64,000 nt of DNA. It comes from Agreia sp. COWG (GTDB lineage: Bacteria > Actinomycetota > Actinomycetes > Actinomycetales > Microbacteriaceae). The stretch covers positions 1,922,001 to 1,986,000 of the forward strand of contig NZ_LR882035.1 of NCBI RefSeq assembly GCF_904528075.1, written 5' to 3'. This document shows positions 8,175 through 16,968 of the stretch, piece by piece. The first letter of the stretch is position 1. Every line of letters starts with the position of its first letter. The notes below the pieces were generated by a model that saw nothing but the letters and a program-made list of their open reading frames with translations, ran no database searches and was not told the origin of the DNA. The position numbers and the translations under genes are program-made.

Positions 8175-10082
8175 CTAGTCGCTCGCGCGGCGGCGTGACA
8201 GCAGCACCCCTCCGGCGGCGAGCAGCAAGGCCGCCCCGCCGAGGATCGGCCAGACGACCGCTCCCGTGAGGGCGAGGCCACTCGATGAGCCGTTCGACGC
8301 GGAGGGTCCCGAGCCTCCGGCACCGACACCCGCCGAGCCTGCCGGCGAACTCGCATCCGGGCCCGTGACGGGCGTCGGCTGGCCGTCGGCCGTCACCAGG
8401 AACGTGACCTGCGCGGACTTCTGGCTCTGGGTTCCCGTCACCGTGACGGTGTGCTCGCCGAGTTCAGTCGGCGCGACGGCGCGGAGCCCGATCACCCCGT
8501 CGATGACGTCTGTCTTCGGCAGGTCCACGGGCTCGGATGCGACGACACCCGTCACCTGGCGGTCGCCAGCGAATCCAGTGCCCGAGACCGCAAGGGCCTC
8601 GCCGGGAGCGTATGTCGCCTTGTCGACGGAGACCTGCGCCTTCGAGCTGAAGCTGGCCGTGTTGCGTTCGAGCGAGAGTGCATTCGCGATGGTGAAGAAG
8701 TTGTCGGTCTGATCGATGAGGCCGACCACATTGGCGGCGCCGGGGCCGTAGCCCGCCACGCGCAGCTGCGAACCGGTGTGCTGCTGGGAGCCACCTGCCG
8801 CGGCCGTGCCGTACGAGATCTTCATGACGGTGCCGTCGGCCGTGGTCACGGCGGTGCTCAGGCTCGTCGGCGGGGTGCTGTCGACTATCTGGCTCGTGTG
8901 AGCGTGGTCCGCGGTGACGATGACGAGCGTGTTGCCGTCGGCCTTGGCGAACTCGAGTGCCTTCTGAACGGCCTCGTCGAGGTCGACGGTCTCACCGATC
9001 TGACCGCAGGCGTCGGCGCTGTGGTCGCGCTTGTCGATCGACGCTCCCTCGACCTGAAGGAAGAATCCCTTGCTGTCGGGGGTGTCGAGCAGATCGATGG
9101 ACTTCTCGGTGAGGCTGGCCAGCGATAGGTCGGTCGAGAGCCGATCCGGGTTCGCGGCACACGTCACTGCCGTGTCTGCTCCGCCCACCGTTGCGGTCGT
9201 CGCCGAGAATCGAGTCGGAAAGTTGCCCGGCGTGAAGAGGCCGAGAACGGGCTTCTGCTGGTTGGCCTCCGTGAGTGCCGCGAGGTCAGCGGCGTCGTCG
9301 GCGAGCTGGTAGCCGCGATCGGTAGCCTGCTCGAAGAGCGTCTTGCCGTTCCACTCGCCGGCCTTGGCGGTCTGGGTGAACGAGGTCGAGCCACCGCCGA
9401 ACGTGACGTCGGCGCGCGAGTCGATCAGCTGCTCGCTGATGGATCCGAGCCCGCCCGCCGCGAGTGCGTCGGTGCCACAGGTGGGGCTGTCCGGGCCGTA
9501 GCAGCTGCGCGCTCCCACGTGGGCGATCTGAACGGCCGGGGTGGCGTCCTGGATCTCCGCCGTGCTCACATTGCCGGTACGCAATCCGTTCGCCTTCGCG
9601 ATCTCGACCAGCGTCTGTTGCGGGGCACCATCGATGTCTACAGAGATGGCGTTGTCGTACGTCTTCGTTCCCGTGGCCCAGGCGGAACCCGTTGCGGCGG
9701 AGTCCGGCACGTAGTCGGGCTTTCCCTTGTTGGCACCGTCCTTATAGAGCGAATACGTCGTGTACTGGCCGGTGAGGGGCAGGGCATCGATGCCCGGCAG
9801 TTCACCGGCCGCGCCGTACTGGTAGTTTCGGGCGATCGTGATCTCGCTGTCGCCCATGCCGTCGCCGATCAGGAGGATGACGTTCTTCGCGGGGCCGTCG
9901 ACGATGGAGGACCGCAGCGAGGCCGTGCTGTCGTTCTCGCTGCGAGCGGCGCCGCCGTTGTCGGGAAGTTCCGCGGCTGAAACCGCGGCGGGAACCAGGA
10001 GGCTGGCCGCGACGAACGCGACCGCCGTTCCTGCAAGAAGGGTGGAGCGAAGCCGCGGGGCTCGTTCTCTGGTGATACTCAT
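8175..10082 (-). CDS. phoA: Secreted alkaline phosphatase with a LALTG cell-wall sorting tail
   Basis: This 635-residue exported phosphomonoesterase would release phosphate outside the cell. A signal peptide (1-~37, ending PAAVSAAE) precedes the metal-binding IGDGMG (72-77). DSAATGSA begins at Asp127, making Ser128 the nucleophile. TADHAHTS and the later QHTGSQ supply further zinc ligands. After the catalytic domain come an Ig-like segment, a Pro/Gly/Ser linker, and LALTG (603-607) followed by a hydrophobic stretch and RRR. That is the layout of a sortase signal, with LAxTG as recognised by class E sortases. The ATG at 10082 has AAGGAG upstream. The very long open frame continuing to 11684 is a chance extension. 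Confidence 0.9.
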   Translation of the reverse strand: MSITRERAPRLRSTLLAGTAVAFVAASLLVPAAVSAAELPDNGGAARSENDSTASLRSSIVDGPAKNVILLIGDGMGDSEITIARNYQYGAAGELPGIDALPLTGQYTTYSLYKDGANKGKPDYVPDSAATGSAWATGTKTYDNAISVDIDGAPQQTLVEIAKANGLRTGNVSTAEIQDATPAVQIAHVGARSCYGPDSPTCGTDALAAGGLGSISEQLIDSRADVTFGGGSTSFTQTAKAGEWNGKTLFEQATDRGYQLADDAADLAALTEANQQKPVLGLFTPGNFPTRFSATTATVGGADTAVTCAANPDRLSTDLSLASLTEKSIDLLDTPDSKGFFLQVEGASIDKRDHSADACGQIGETVDLDEAVQKALEFAKADGNTLVIVTADHAHTSQIVDSTPPTSLSTAVTTADGTVMKISYGTAAAGGSQQHTGSQLRVAGYGPGAANVVGLIDQTDNFFTIANALSLERNTASFSSKAQVSVDKATYAPGEALAVSGTGFAGDRQVTGVVASEPVDLPKTDVIDGVIGLRAVAPTELGEHTVTVTGTQSQKSAQVTFLVTADGQPTPVTGPDASSPAGSAGVGAGGSGPSASNGSSSGLALTGAVVWPILGGAALLLAAGGVLLSRRRASD

Positions 10083-10155
10083 GGGTGCGTGTCTCCTTGA
10101 GATGGGCGGCGTTGGTGCCACCCATACAGGGGACATGCCCAGCACCAACATCAGG

Positions 10156-10213
10156 TGACACGACGGTGTACACGAGGGGCCGACCGCATGGCCGTGAGGG
10201 GTCGGTCGTGTCA
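10156..10213 (-). terminator. Possible terminator after the methyltransferase gene
   Basis: TGACACGAC (10156-10164) and GTCGTGTCA (10205-10213) are perfect complements. They enclose a smaller CCGACC/GGTCGG pair with a 14-base loop. The structure starts at the methyltransferase stop codon. It lacks a U-run and has a long loop, so the assignment is weak. The same gap must also hold the phosphatase promoter, which I could not locate. Confidence 0.3.
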
Positions 10214-11770
10214 GAGCTCGCCGGCCGGCGTCACGAACGCATCGTCGAGCAGCCCACGCACCGATCGAAGGAGCTCGGAGGTGAGGGCGTGTTCGTCGGC
10301 GTCGAGGATCTGCGCCAGTGCCGAACAGATGGCCCCGACCGTGAGCTCCCCGTCGCAGGCGCCGACGAGGGCGGCCAGCGCCGTGTCGATCGGAATCGAC
10401 CGGCCGAAGCCGCCGCCCTGGCGCAGCAGCATGGCAGTGGGGTCGTCGTCGCCGGGCCAGTAGTGCCGCTCGACCGTCACATCGGGTGCGACGACGAGCG
10501 TCGACGAGGCGAGTTCGGCATCCGATCGGCCGGTCTGCCAGTCGTAGCCGTCGAGGCAGTCCATCAGGTGCGCACCAAGCCCGGAGCCGCCGCTGCCCAG
10601 GGCGCCGTGCAGCTGCTCGAGGCGACGCAGCGGCGCTGTCTCCTGCTCGACGGACGATCGGCGCAGCGTCACGTAACCGAATCCGACCCTCTCCACGCCG
10701 CGGTGCTCGAAATCGTTCAACCAGGCGCCGTACAGCCTGTCGAATTCGACGGAACCGGCCGTGGTTCCGCCGTCTCTGATCCAGGTCTCGGCGTACTCGT
10801 CGATGTGTTGAACATCGCGCTCGATGACCCAGGCGTCGAGGTCGAGGCCCTCGAGCCAGGAGCCCACCCTGTCGAGGCCGGCCTCGGCGGCCGTGTACTC
10901 CCAGTTGCCCAGGAACTGGGCGATGCCACCCGGTGCGAGGTACTCGCCCGCGTGGCGCATCACGTGCTGCACGAGCGCATCGCCGACCATGCCGCCGTCT
11001 CGATACTCGTAGCTCGGAACCCCCTCCGCCCGTGGGGTGATGACGAACGGCGGGTTCGACACGATCTGGTCGAACGTCTCGTCGGCCACGGGCTCGAACA
11101 GGCTGCCGAGGCGAAACTCGATGTTGTCGAACCCGTTCAACTCGGCATTGAGCGATGCGATCTCGAGCGCGCGCTCCGAGATGTCCGTGGCGATGACGCG
11201 GTCGGCGTGCCTGGCCGCGTGCATGGCCTGGATTCCGCAGCCGGTACCGAGGTCGAGGGCTGTCGTCACCGGGCGCTGCATCATGAGGCCGCTCAGCGTC
11301 AGCGACGCGCCTCCGACTCCCAAGACGTGGTTCTCTCCGACGGCATGGCCGAGAGCGAGCTCGCCGAGGTCGGAGACGATCCACCAGCTGCCGACGCCCC
11401 GCTGATCGATGAAACTGTAGGGGCGCAGATCCGCCGCCGGGCGCACGCTCTCGTCGTGGTCGTCGACCGACCAGACGAGCCGAAGCTCGGCCGCGCCCCG
11501 GATGCCGAGGGTGGGCAGCGCCTCGGACAGCTGGGCCGGCGAGACGGGCAGCCCCAACACGAAGAGTTCTGCGAGCGTCGCCACGGCAGTCGATCGCCCA
11601 AGGGTACGACGCAGCTGAGCGAGGGCCCGGCGCGCGGGAACCCTCTGGTTGCGGTGCAGCGCCGCTTCCGCCTCGGGGCCCCACAGCCCTGTGAGGGCCG
11701 AGACCGTGAATCCGGCCGCCGTGAGGTCGTCGCGAAGGGCAGAGATGAGGTCAGATCGGGGATGGGTCAC
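10211..11770 (-). CDS. Class I SAM-dependent methyltransferase (RlmG/PrmC-like core with NPPF motif)
   Basis: A 519-residue cytoplasmic protein. The middle holds a Rossmann-type methyltransferase domain. Motif I is [14 protein letters not shown], the acidic strand end is ATDIS, and SNPPFVI is the motif of N6-adenine/N2-guanine/glutamine-N5 methyltransferases. About 150 residues precede this core and about 180 follow, more than in RlmG or PrmC, so the exact target is open. Actinobacterial proteins with this three-part layout are known. I chose GTG 11770 (MTHPRSDL). Other GTG/TTG codons a few residues upstream are possible. It is divergent from the phosphoesterase gene, with only 39 bases between the starts. 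Confidence 0.85.
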   Translation of the reverse strand: MTHPRSDLISALRDDLTAAGFTVSALTGLWGPEAEAALHRNQRVPARRALAQLRRTLGRSTAVATLAELFVLGLPVSPAQLSEALPTLGIRGAAELRLVWSVDDHDESVRPAADLRPYSFIDQRGVGSWWIVSDLGELALGHAVGENHVLGVGGASLTLSGLMMQRPVTTALDLGTGCGIQAMHAARHADRVIATDISERALEIASLNAELNGFDNIEFRLGSLFEPVADETFDQIVSNPPFVITPRAEGVPSYEYRDGGMVGDALVQHVMRHAGEYLAPGGIAQFLGNWEYTAAEAGLDRVGSWLEGLDLDAWVIERDVQHIDEYAETWIRDGGTTAGSVEFDRLYGAWLNDFEHRGVERVGFGYVTLRRSSVEQETAPLRRLEQLHGALGSGGSGLGAHLMDCLDGYDWQTGRSDAELASSTLVVAPDVTVERHYWPGDDDPTAMLLRQGGGFGRSIPIDTALAALVGACDGELTVGAICSALAQILDADEHALTSELLRSVRGLLDDAFVTPAGEL

Positions 11771-11809
11771 TCCCCCATTCAATCCCACCGCGGCTGTCAG
11801 ACTGGGATC

Positions 11810-12316
11810 GTGAGCATCCGAATCGTCATGATCGCCGACACGCACCTGCCGAAGCGGGCGAAGGCTCTGCCCCCGGCTCTCTGGAGCGCGATCGATTCGG
11901 CCGACGTCGTGCTGCACGCGGGCGACTGGGTCGATGAGGCGACGCTCGATGAGCTGCAGGCACGTAGCCGGCGACTCATCGGAGTCTGGGGCAACAACGA
12001 CGGTGCGGGCCTGCGCGCACGGCTTCCCGAGGTCGCCATGGTCGAGCTGGAGGGCGTGCGCCTTGCCATGACCCACGAGACCGGCCCGTCGACTGGCCGC
12101 CCGGCCCGCTGCGACGCGCTCTTTCCCGAAGCAGACGTGCTCGTCTTCGGCCACAGCCACATTCCGTGGGACACGGTCACGCCGCGCGGGCTGCGGCTGC
12201 TGAACCCCGGCTCGCCGACGGATCGAAGGCGCCAACCCGTGTGCACCTACCTGAGCGCGCGGGTCGACGAGGGTGAGCTGCTCGAGGTGCAGCTGCACCC
12301 CCTGCCGAGGGCCTAG
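11810..12316 (+). CDS. Metallophosphoesterase of the YfcE/MJ0936 family
   Basis: A 168-residue calcineurin-like phosphoesterase. All metal-binding motifs are present: IADTHLP, HAGDW, GNND, THE and GHSHIPW. The length fits the small YfcE/MJ0936 group, which hydrolyses phosphodiesters with a two-metal centre. The natural substrate is unknown. The GTG at 11810 follows CAGACT by six bases, a weak match to a leaderless promoter, and no ribosome site is seen. The open frame stretching back to 10085 is the opposite strand of the phosphatase and methyltransferase genes and is not coding. The 3' end overlaps the convergent aldo/keto reductase by four bases. Confidence 0.88.
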   Translation: MSIRIVMIADTHLPKRAKALPPALWSAIDSADVVLHAGDWVDEATLDELQARSRRLIGVWGNNDGAGLRARLPEVAMVELEGVRLAMTHETGPSTGRPARCDALFPEADVLVFGHSHIPWDTVTPRGLRLLNPGSPTDRRRQPVCTYLSARVDEGELLEVQLHPLPRA

Positions 12317-13344
12317 CGACCACCCTCGATGGTTCGCGCGCGCTGGGCGATCCCGGCCTCGCCGTAGGGGTAGTCGTCCATCTCTGGTGCGCTCGCCGCG
12401 GTGAGCCGGTCGATCTCATCCGTCGTGAGATCGAGTGTGGTGGCAGCCATGTTGTCGGTGAGCTGCTCGATGCTGCGCGCTCCGAGAATGACGCTCGTCA
12501 CCGCCGGCCTCGTCGCGAGCCAGCCCAGCGCCACCTGCGACGCCGATACTCCGTGCTGGCCCGCGATCTCTGAAACGGCGTCGAGCACGCGCCAGGTTCG
12601 CGGGTCGTCGTTGCGCTTCTGCCACGACTCCATTCCGCGCGTCGGGTTCTCGCCCAGCCTCGTCGCACCGGTGGGCGACACATCGCGCGTGTATTTGCCG
12701 CTCAGCCAGCCGCCCCCGAGGGGCGACCATGGCAGCAGGCCGACCCCGGCATCCAGCGCCGCGGGAACGACCTCGTGCTCGATGTCGCGCACGAGAAGGC
12801 TGTACTGCGGCTGCAGCGTCACGGGCGCGGTAAAGCCTGCCGCCCTGGCTACGTGCACGGCCTTGGTGAGCTGCCAGCCGAGGTAGTTCGAGAATCCGTA
12901 GTATCCGATCTTGCCGCTCGCCACCGCGTCGTCGAGAAAGCGCAGTGTCTCGTCGAGGGGGGTCAGCGCGTCCCACGCGTGCATCTGGTAGAGATCGACG
13001 TGCTCCACCCCGAGTCGCTCGAGCGAGGCGTCGAGGGCGGCGCGAAGATGGCGGCGCGACAGTCCGAGGTCGTTCGGTCCGTCTCCCATCGGAAAGCGCC
13101 CCTTGGTGGCGATGACCGCCTGCTTCGCCTCGGAGGGGTGCGCGGCCAACCACGAGCCGATGATGCGCTCGCTATCGCCCGCCGAGTAGACGTCGGCGGT
13201 GTCGATGAACGTACCGCCCGCTTCGACGAACGCGTCGAGGATGGCATGCGAGGTGGCCTCGTCAGCTTCGGCGCCGAAGGTCATCGTGCCGAGCGCCTGT
13301 TCCGAGACGATGGTGCCGGAGGAGCCGAGGGAGCGGTAGCGCAT
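12313..13344 (-). CDS. Aldo/keto reductase
   Basis: A 343-residue NADPH-dependent oxidoreductase of the aldo/keto reductase superfamily, cytoplasmic, with a TIM-barrel fold. The catalytic tetrad is visible: Asp and Tyr in FIDTADVYS, Lys in IATKGRF and His in YQMHAWD. GFSNYLGWQL and LPWSPLGGGWLSGKY are typical of the YajO/general-stress Gsp69-like group. The ATG at 13344 has AAAGG eight bases upstream. The physiological substrate is not predictable. It is divergent from the aminotransferase-IV gene. Confidence 0.92.
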   Translation of the reverse strand: MRYRSLGSSGTIVSEQALGTMTFGAEADEATSHAILDAFVEAGGTFIDTADVYSAGDSERIIGSWLAAHPSEAKQAVIATKGRFPMGDGPNDLGLSRRHLRAALDASLERLGVEHVDLYQMHAWDALTPLDETLRFLDDAVASGKIGYYGFSNYLGWQLTKAVHVARAAGFTAPVTLQPQYSLLVRDIEHEVVPAALDAGVGLLPWSPLGGGWLSGKYTRDVSPTGATRLGENPTRGMESWQKRNDDPRTWRVLDAVSEIAGQHGVSASQVALGWLATRPAVTSVILGARSIEQLTDNMAATTLDLTTDEIDRLTAASAPEMDDYPYGEAGIAQRARTIEGGR

Positions 13345-13424
13345 GAAGAAGCCTTTCGTCGTCGAACAGGAGTGTGCACAACGCTACGCCGCTGACCGCA
13401 TCCGGCGTGCAGACTGGACCGACC

Positions 13425-14279
13425 ATGACTTCCCCCGTACTCTTCCTTTTCACCGACGGTCGCATTCGGCAAGCCGATCCGGCCTCGCCCCACCTCTTGG
13501 TCACGGACTGGGGTGCGAGCCGCGGCGACGGCGTCTTCGAAAGCGTGAGCGTGATCGAGGGCCGGATGCCGCCGCTCGACGATCGCCTCGATCGTCTCGT
13601 GGCGTCGGCGGCGGCCCTCGACCTCCCCCTGCCGGATCGCGCGCTGTGGGCGGAGGCGATCGCGCGTGCCATCGAGGCACACGATCATGTGCCGCGGCTG
13701 GCCATCACGCTCGCTCTGACGCGAGGGGTGGAAGGGCACGGTGAGGCGCCGAGCGCGTGGCTGCTGGCAAAGCCGGCACGAGACTTCGCCACTATCCGAC
13801 GGTCGGGTATCTCCGTCGTGACCCTCGACCGGGGCTACCGCAGCGATGCCGCCGAGGCGGCGCCGTGGCTCCTGCTCGGCGCCAAGCACCTGTCGTACGC
13901 CACCAACGCCGCGGCACTGCGGGAGGCGGCCCGCCGGGGCGCCGACGACGTGATCTTCACGAGCACAGATGGCGTGGCGCTCGAGGGTCCGACGTCGAGC
14001 CTGATCGTGAGGCGGGGCTCCCGGATCGTGTCGCCCTCGCTCGATTCGGGCATCCTGGCCGGAACGACACAGGCCGCCGTTTTCGCATTCTTCGAGGCGA
14101 ACGGCTTCGACACCGCCTCGGTGAGCGTTGCCGCTGAGAGCCTCGCATCGGCCGACGGACTATGGCTGGTGTCGAGCGTGCGCCAGGCCGTGGCCGTGCA
14201 CACGCTCGACGGCATTCCCGTGCCCACCGATAGAGATCTCACGGAGCGCCTCAACGACTGGCTGGCAGAGCAGAAGTAA
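13425..14279 (+). CDS. pabC: Aminotransferase class IV, aminodeoxychorismate lyase-like
   Basis: A 284-residue PLP enzyme of fold type IV. WGASRGDGVFES near the N-terminus is typical of the family. The PLP lysine is in LLGAKHLSYATN. The C-terminal SILAGTT-like segment appears as SGILAGTTQAAVF and would bind the cofactor phosphate. PabC releases pyruvate from aminodeoxychorismate to give p-aminobenzoate for folate. The same fold includes branched-chain and D-amino-acid aminotransferases, so the symbol is tentative, and no other folate gene is adjacent. I start at ATG 13425 (MTSPVLF); the frame opens 17 codons earlier. It converges with the efflux MFS gene 12 bases away. Confidence 0.8.
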   Translation: MTSPVLFLFTDGRIRQADPASPHLLVTDWGASRGDGVFESVSVIEGRMPPLDDRLDRLVASAAALDLPLPDRALWAEAIARAIEAHDHVPRLAITLALTRGVEGHGEAPSAWLLAKPARDFATIRRSGISVVTLDRGYRSDAAEAAPWLLLGAKHLSYATNAAALREAARRGADDVIFTSTDGVALEGPTSSLIVRRGSRIVSPSLDSGILAGTTQAAVFAFFEANGFDTASVSVAAESLASADGLWLVSSVRQAVAVHTLDGIPVPTDRDLTERLNDWLAEQK

Positions 14280-14290
14280 GCCTGACGCGG

Positions 14291-15787
14291 CTAGCTCTGC
14301 TCGGGCACCACCGGAATACTCACCGTCTTGTAGACCGTCTCGCGACGCGGAAGAAACAGTGCAAGCACCGCGCCGGCGAGGGCGACGGCGGCCGCCAGGC
14401 CGAAGGAGAGCTGGAAGGCCCCGGCGGTGGGAATGGCCCTGCCTTCCGAGACGACGACGTTCGATGTGAGGATGACGCCGATGACGGCGGCTGCGACCGT
14501 TGATCCGAGGGTGCGCATCACCGAGTTGAATCCGTTGGCCGCGGCCGTCTCGCTTGCTGGGACGGCGTGCATGATCAGGGTCGGCATGGCGGCGTAGGCG
14601 AAACCGACGCCGAAGCCGACCGCGGTGGCCACCAGAACGGCGTGCCAGACCTCGGTCATGAGGCCGACGGCGACGACGTAGCCCGCCGCGATGATGAGGG
14701 AGCCGAGTACCAGGCTGGTGCGCGGACCCCGTGATGCCGAGAGCCGGGCGGCGACGGGAGAAAGGAAGAACATCACGATTCCGCTGGGCATGAGGCAGAG
14801 GCTCGCGATGAAGAGGGTCTGTCCGAGGCCGACCCCGGTGGTGGTCGGCGCCTCGAGCAGTTGAGGTAGCACCGCAACGCTCGCGAAGTATGCGAACCCG
14901 ACGGTGATCGACGCGAGGTTCGTCAGCAGCACGGGTCGGCGAGCCGCAATGCGCAGATCGACCAGCGGGTTCTTGGCGCGAAGCTCGTAGACGCCCCAGA
15001 CCAGCAGAACGATGACACCGCCCACGAGAAGTCCGATGGTGGTGAGGGAGCCCCAGCCCCACTCGCTCCCTTTCGAGACGGCCAGGAGGATGGCCACGAG
15101 GCCGACGCCGAAGCCGATCGCGCCGACGACGTCGAACGAGCCGCCCGTGCGGAGGGTCGACACGGGCACGATCCAGAAGACGAGAGCGAAGGCGATGGCC
15201 GAGAGCGCCGTCGCCATCCAGAACAGCACATGCCAGTCGAAGGTGTCGGCGATGAACGCCGCCACCGGCAGCCCGAGCGCGCCACCGATTCCGAGCGTCG
15301 AGCTCACGAGGGCCACGGCCTTTCCGAGACTCTTCGCGTGCAGCACATCGCGCAGGATGCTGATGCCGAGAGCGATGACGCCCAGGCCGACGCCCTGCAG
15401 CGCGCGACCGGCGACGAGCACGGTCACGTCGTGAGCGAGCGCGCACACGACCGACCCGACGACGGTGATCGCGAGAAGCAGGAGCGTGATGCGGCGCTTG
15501 CCGAACATGTCGCCGAGCCGTCCCGAGATCGGGGTTGTGATGGCGGCAGCCAAGAGCGTCGCGGTGAGAACCCAGGTGGCGTTCGAGCTCGAGGTGTCGA
15601 GCAGTCTGGGCAGCTCAGGGGTGATCGGCGTGACCAGGGTCTGCATGACGGCGGCGGTGAGCCCCGTGAGCGCGAGGGTGAAGACGATGGCCCGCTCGCT
15701 CGGGGTGCGCGACAGCCGTGCGCGCTGGCGTCGCTCACGCGCGGAACGCGCGGTGGGTTCGGGTTCGGATGCAGAGGGAATGGTCAT
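14291..15787 (-). CDS. MFS drug-efflux transporter, 14-segment (DHA2/EmrB type)
   Basis: A 498-residue inner-membrane antiporter. After a 30-residue polar N-terminus come about 14 hydrophobic segments. Motif A appears as SGRLGDMFGKRR, and a Gly/Pro-rich motif C-like segment (GIGGALGLPVAAFIAD) lies in helix 5. Proteins of this group expel drugs or toxic metabolites using the proton gradient. The ATG at 15787 has AAAGG in its leader, and that ribosome site sits in the loop of a possible hairpin. There is no adjacent dedicated regulator gene. Confidence 0.9.
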   Translation of the reverse strand: MTIPSASEPEPTARSARERRQRARLSRTPSERAIVFTLALTGLTAAVMQTLVTPITPELPRLLDTSSSNATWVLTATLLAAAITTPISGRLGDMFGKRRITLLLLAITVVGSVVCALAHDVTVLVAGRALQGVGLGVIALGISILRDVLHAKSLGKAVALVSSTLGIGGALGLPVAAFIADTFDWHVLFWMATALSAIAFALVFWIVPVSTLRTGGSFDVVGAIGFGVGLVAILLAVSKGSEWGWGSLTTIGLLVGGVIVLLVWGVYELRAKNPLVDLRIAARRPVLLTNLASITVGFAYFASVAVLPQLLEAPTTTGVGLGQTLFIASLCLMPSGIVMFFLSPVAARLSASRGPRTSLVLGSLIIAAGYVVAVGLMTEVWHAVLVATAVGFGVGFAYAAMPTLIMHAVPASETAAANGFNSVMRTLGSTVAAAVIGVILTSNVVVSEGRAIPTAGAFQLSFGLAAAVALAGAVLALFLPRRETVYKTVSIPVVPEQS

Positions 15788-15846
15788 AGGGCAGGGATCG
15801 CCTTTCGAGACGGTGGTGACCCCTGCCCAACATCGACAGGTGTTGG
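15788..15846 (-). promoter_or_regulatory. Structured leader of the efflux MFS gene
   Basis: Read on the minus strand, CCAACA-N8-TGTTGG (15846-15827) is followed by GGGCAGGG (15828-15821) and, 24 bases later, CCCTGCCC (15796-15789), one base before the ATG. The loop of the second hairpin holds the ribosome site AAAGG. The two hairpins share two bases and so partly compete. The layout suggests translational control or an operator, but nothing proves it. Confidence 0.4.
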
Positions 15847-15875
15847 TTTATGCCCGTCTCACCCAAAAAACTTGC

Positions 15876-16847
15876 TCAGAGTGCACGAATCTTCTCGAGT
15901 AGCGGCTCGGCCACCTCATCGAGGAAGCGCTGCTGCAGTTCGTCGCCGATCTGCACGAGAGCGATGTCGGTGAAGCCCGCGTCGAGGAACGGTCGTACGC
16001 TCTCGGCCAGCTCGTCGAGGTCGGGCCCGCAGGCGATCTGAGCAGCCACGTCCTCCGGGCGCACGAACTGGCTGGCCCCTGCGAAGCCGGCGGGTGTCGG
16101 CAGGTCGGCGTTCACCGACCAGCCGCCCGCGAACCAGCGGAACTGCTCGTGCGCTCTGTCGATCGCCTCCTGCTTGTCGGGTGCCCAGCTGATCGGAATC
16201 TGGCCGATCGACCGGGAGTCGGACGCACCACCGCGGGCGGCGTTCCACCCCGAGATCAGCTCGGCTTCGGGTTCCGTGCTGATGAGGTGATCCCCGAGGG
16301 GAGCGAAGCGCTCGATCGACTTCTCTCCCGACACGGCGATGCCGATGGGCACGCCACCCTCGGGCGTGTCCCAGATGCGCGCGGAGTCGACGCGGAAGTA
16401 CTCGCCCTCCCACGTGACGAGGTCGCCCGTATGCAGCTGCCGGATGATCGTCACGGCCTCCTCGAGCATGTCCTGGCGGGGCGCGACCGACGGCCAACCC
16501 TCGCCCACGACGTGCTCGTTCAGATTCTCACCCGAGCCGAGGCCGAGGATGAATCGCCCGTCGCTGAGCAGCTGCATCGTCGCGGACTTCTGGGCGATGA
16601 CGGCCGGGTGGTAGCGCATCGTCGGGCAGGTCACGTACGTGACGAGCTCGACCCGCTCGGTGGCCTGGGCGACCGCCCCCAGCACAGACCAGGCGTAGGG
16701 CGCGTGGCCCTGCTCAGTGAGCCAAGGCGAGTAATGGTCGCTCGAGACCTCGAAGTCGAAGCCGGCCCGCTCCGCGTCGACCGCGTAGCCGACGAGTTGT
16801 TTGGGGCCGCTCTGCTCTGTCATCAATGTGTAGCCGAAGCGCGTCAT
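15876..16847 (-). CDS. LLM-class F420-dependent oxidoreductase
   Basis: A 323-residue TIM-barrel oxidoreductase of the luciferase-like group. MRYHPAVIAQKSATMQLLS and GLGSGENLNEHVVGEGWP are typical of the actinobacterial G6PDH-like F420 subfamily. These enzymes pass hydride between an organic substrate and the deazaflavin F420. The substrate here is unknown. The ATG at 16847 has no convincing ribosome site. It is divergent from the CoA transferase with 121 bases between, a region that must hold both promoters. The UGA stop is followed within a few bases by a run of six T on its own strand. Confidence 0.88.
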   Translation of the reverse strand: MTRFGYTLMTEQSGPKQLVGYAVDAERAGFDFEVSSDHYSPWLTEQGHAPYAWSVLGAVAQATERVELVTYVTCPTMRYHPAVIAQKSATMQLLSDGRFILGLGSGENLNEHVVGEGWPSVAPRQDMLEEAVTIIRQLHTGDLVTWEGEYFRVDSARIWDTPEGGVPIGIAVSGEKSIERFAPLGDHLISTEPEAELISGWNAARGGASDSRSIGQIPISWAPDKQEAIDRAHEQFRWFAGGWSVNADLPTPAGFAGASQFVRPEDVAAQIACGPDLDELAESVRPFLDAGFTDIALVQIGDELQQRFLDEVAEPLLEKIRAL

Positions 16848-16955
16848 GAAGTACCGTCCGTTCGTCTGGGGATCCTGTCTCTTCTACGCTACGAGGCAGG
16901 GCCGTGGGCCGTCAGGGGTTGCCCGATCCCCGTGCGCTGTGCTGGCGAACGCCGC

Positions 16956-16961
16956 TAGTGT
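16956..16961 (+). promoter_or_regulatory. -10 element of a probable leaderless promoter for the CoA transferase gene
   Basis: TAGTGT ends seven bases before the ATG at 16969. There is no Shine-Dalgarno sequence in between, so transcription would begin at the start codon. No clear -35 element is seen. Confidence 0.45.
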
Positions 16962-16968
16962 GACGGCC

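Noticed and set aside
10083..10210. Phosphate-regulon (PhoP/PhoB) box before the alkaline phosphatase
   Set aside because: I looked for direct repeats at 11-base spacing in this gap and found none convincing.
8175..11684. Open frame of 1169 residues running through the alkaline phosphatase and beyond
   Set aside because: The part above 10082 is Arg-rich shadow of the methyltransferase gene. The signal peptide and ribosome site fix the phosphatase start at 10082.
10085..12316. Open frame of 743 residues on the plus strand
   Set aside because: Only the last 168 residues (from 11810) match a family. The rest is the reverse of the methyltransferase gene, which has clear motifs.
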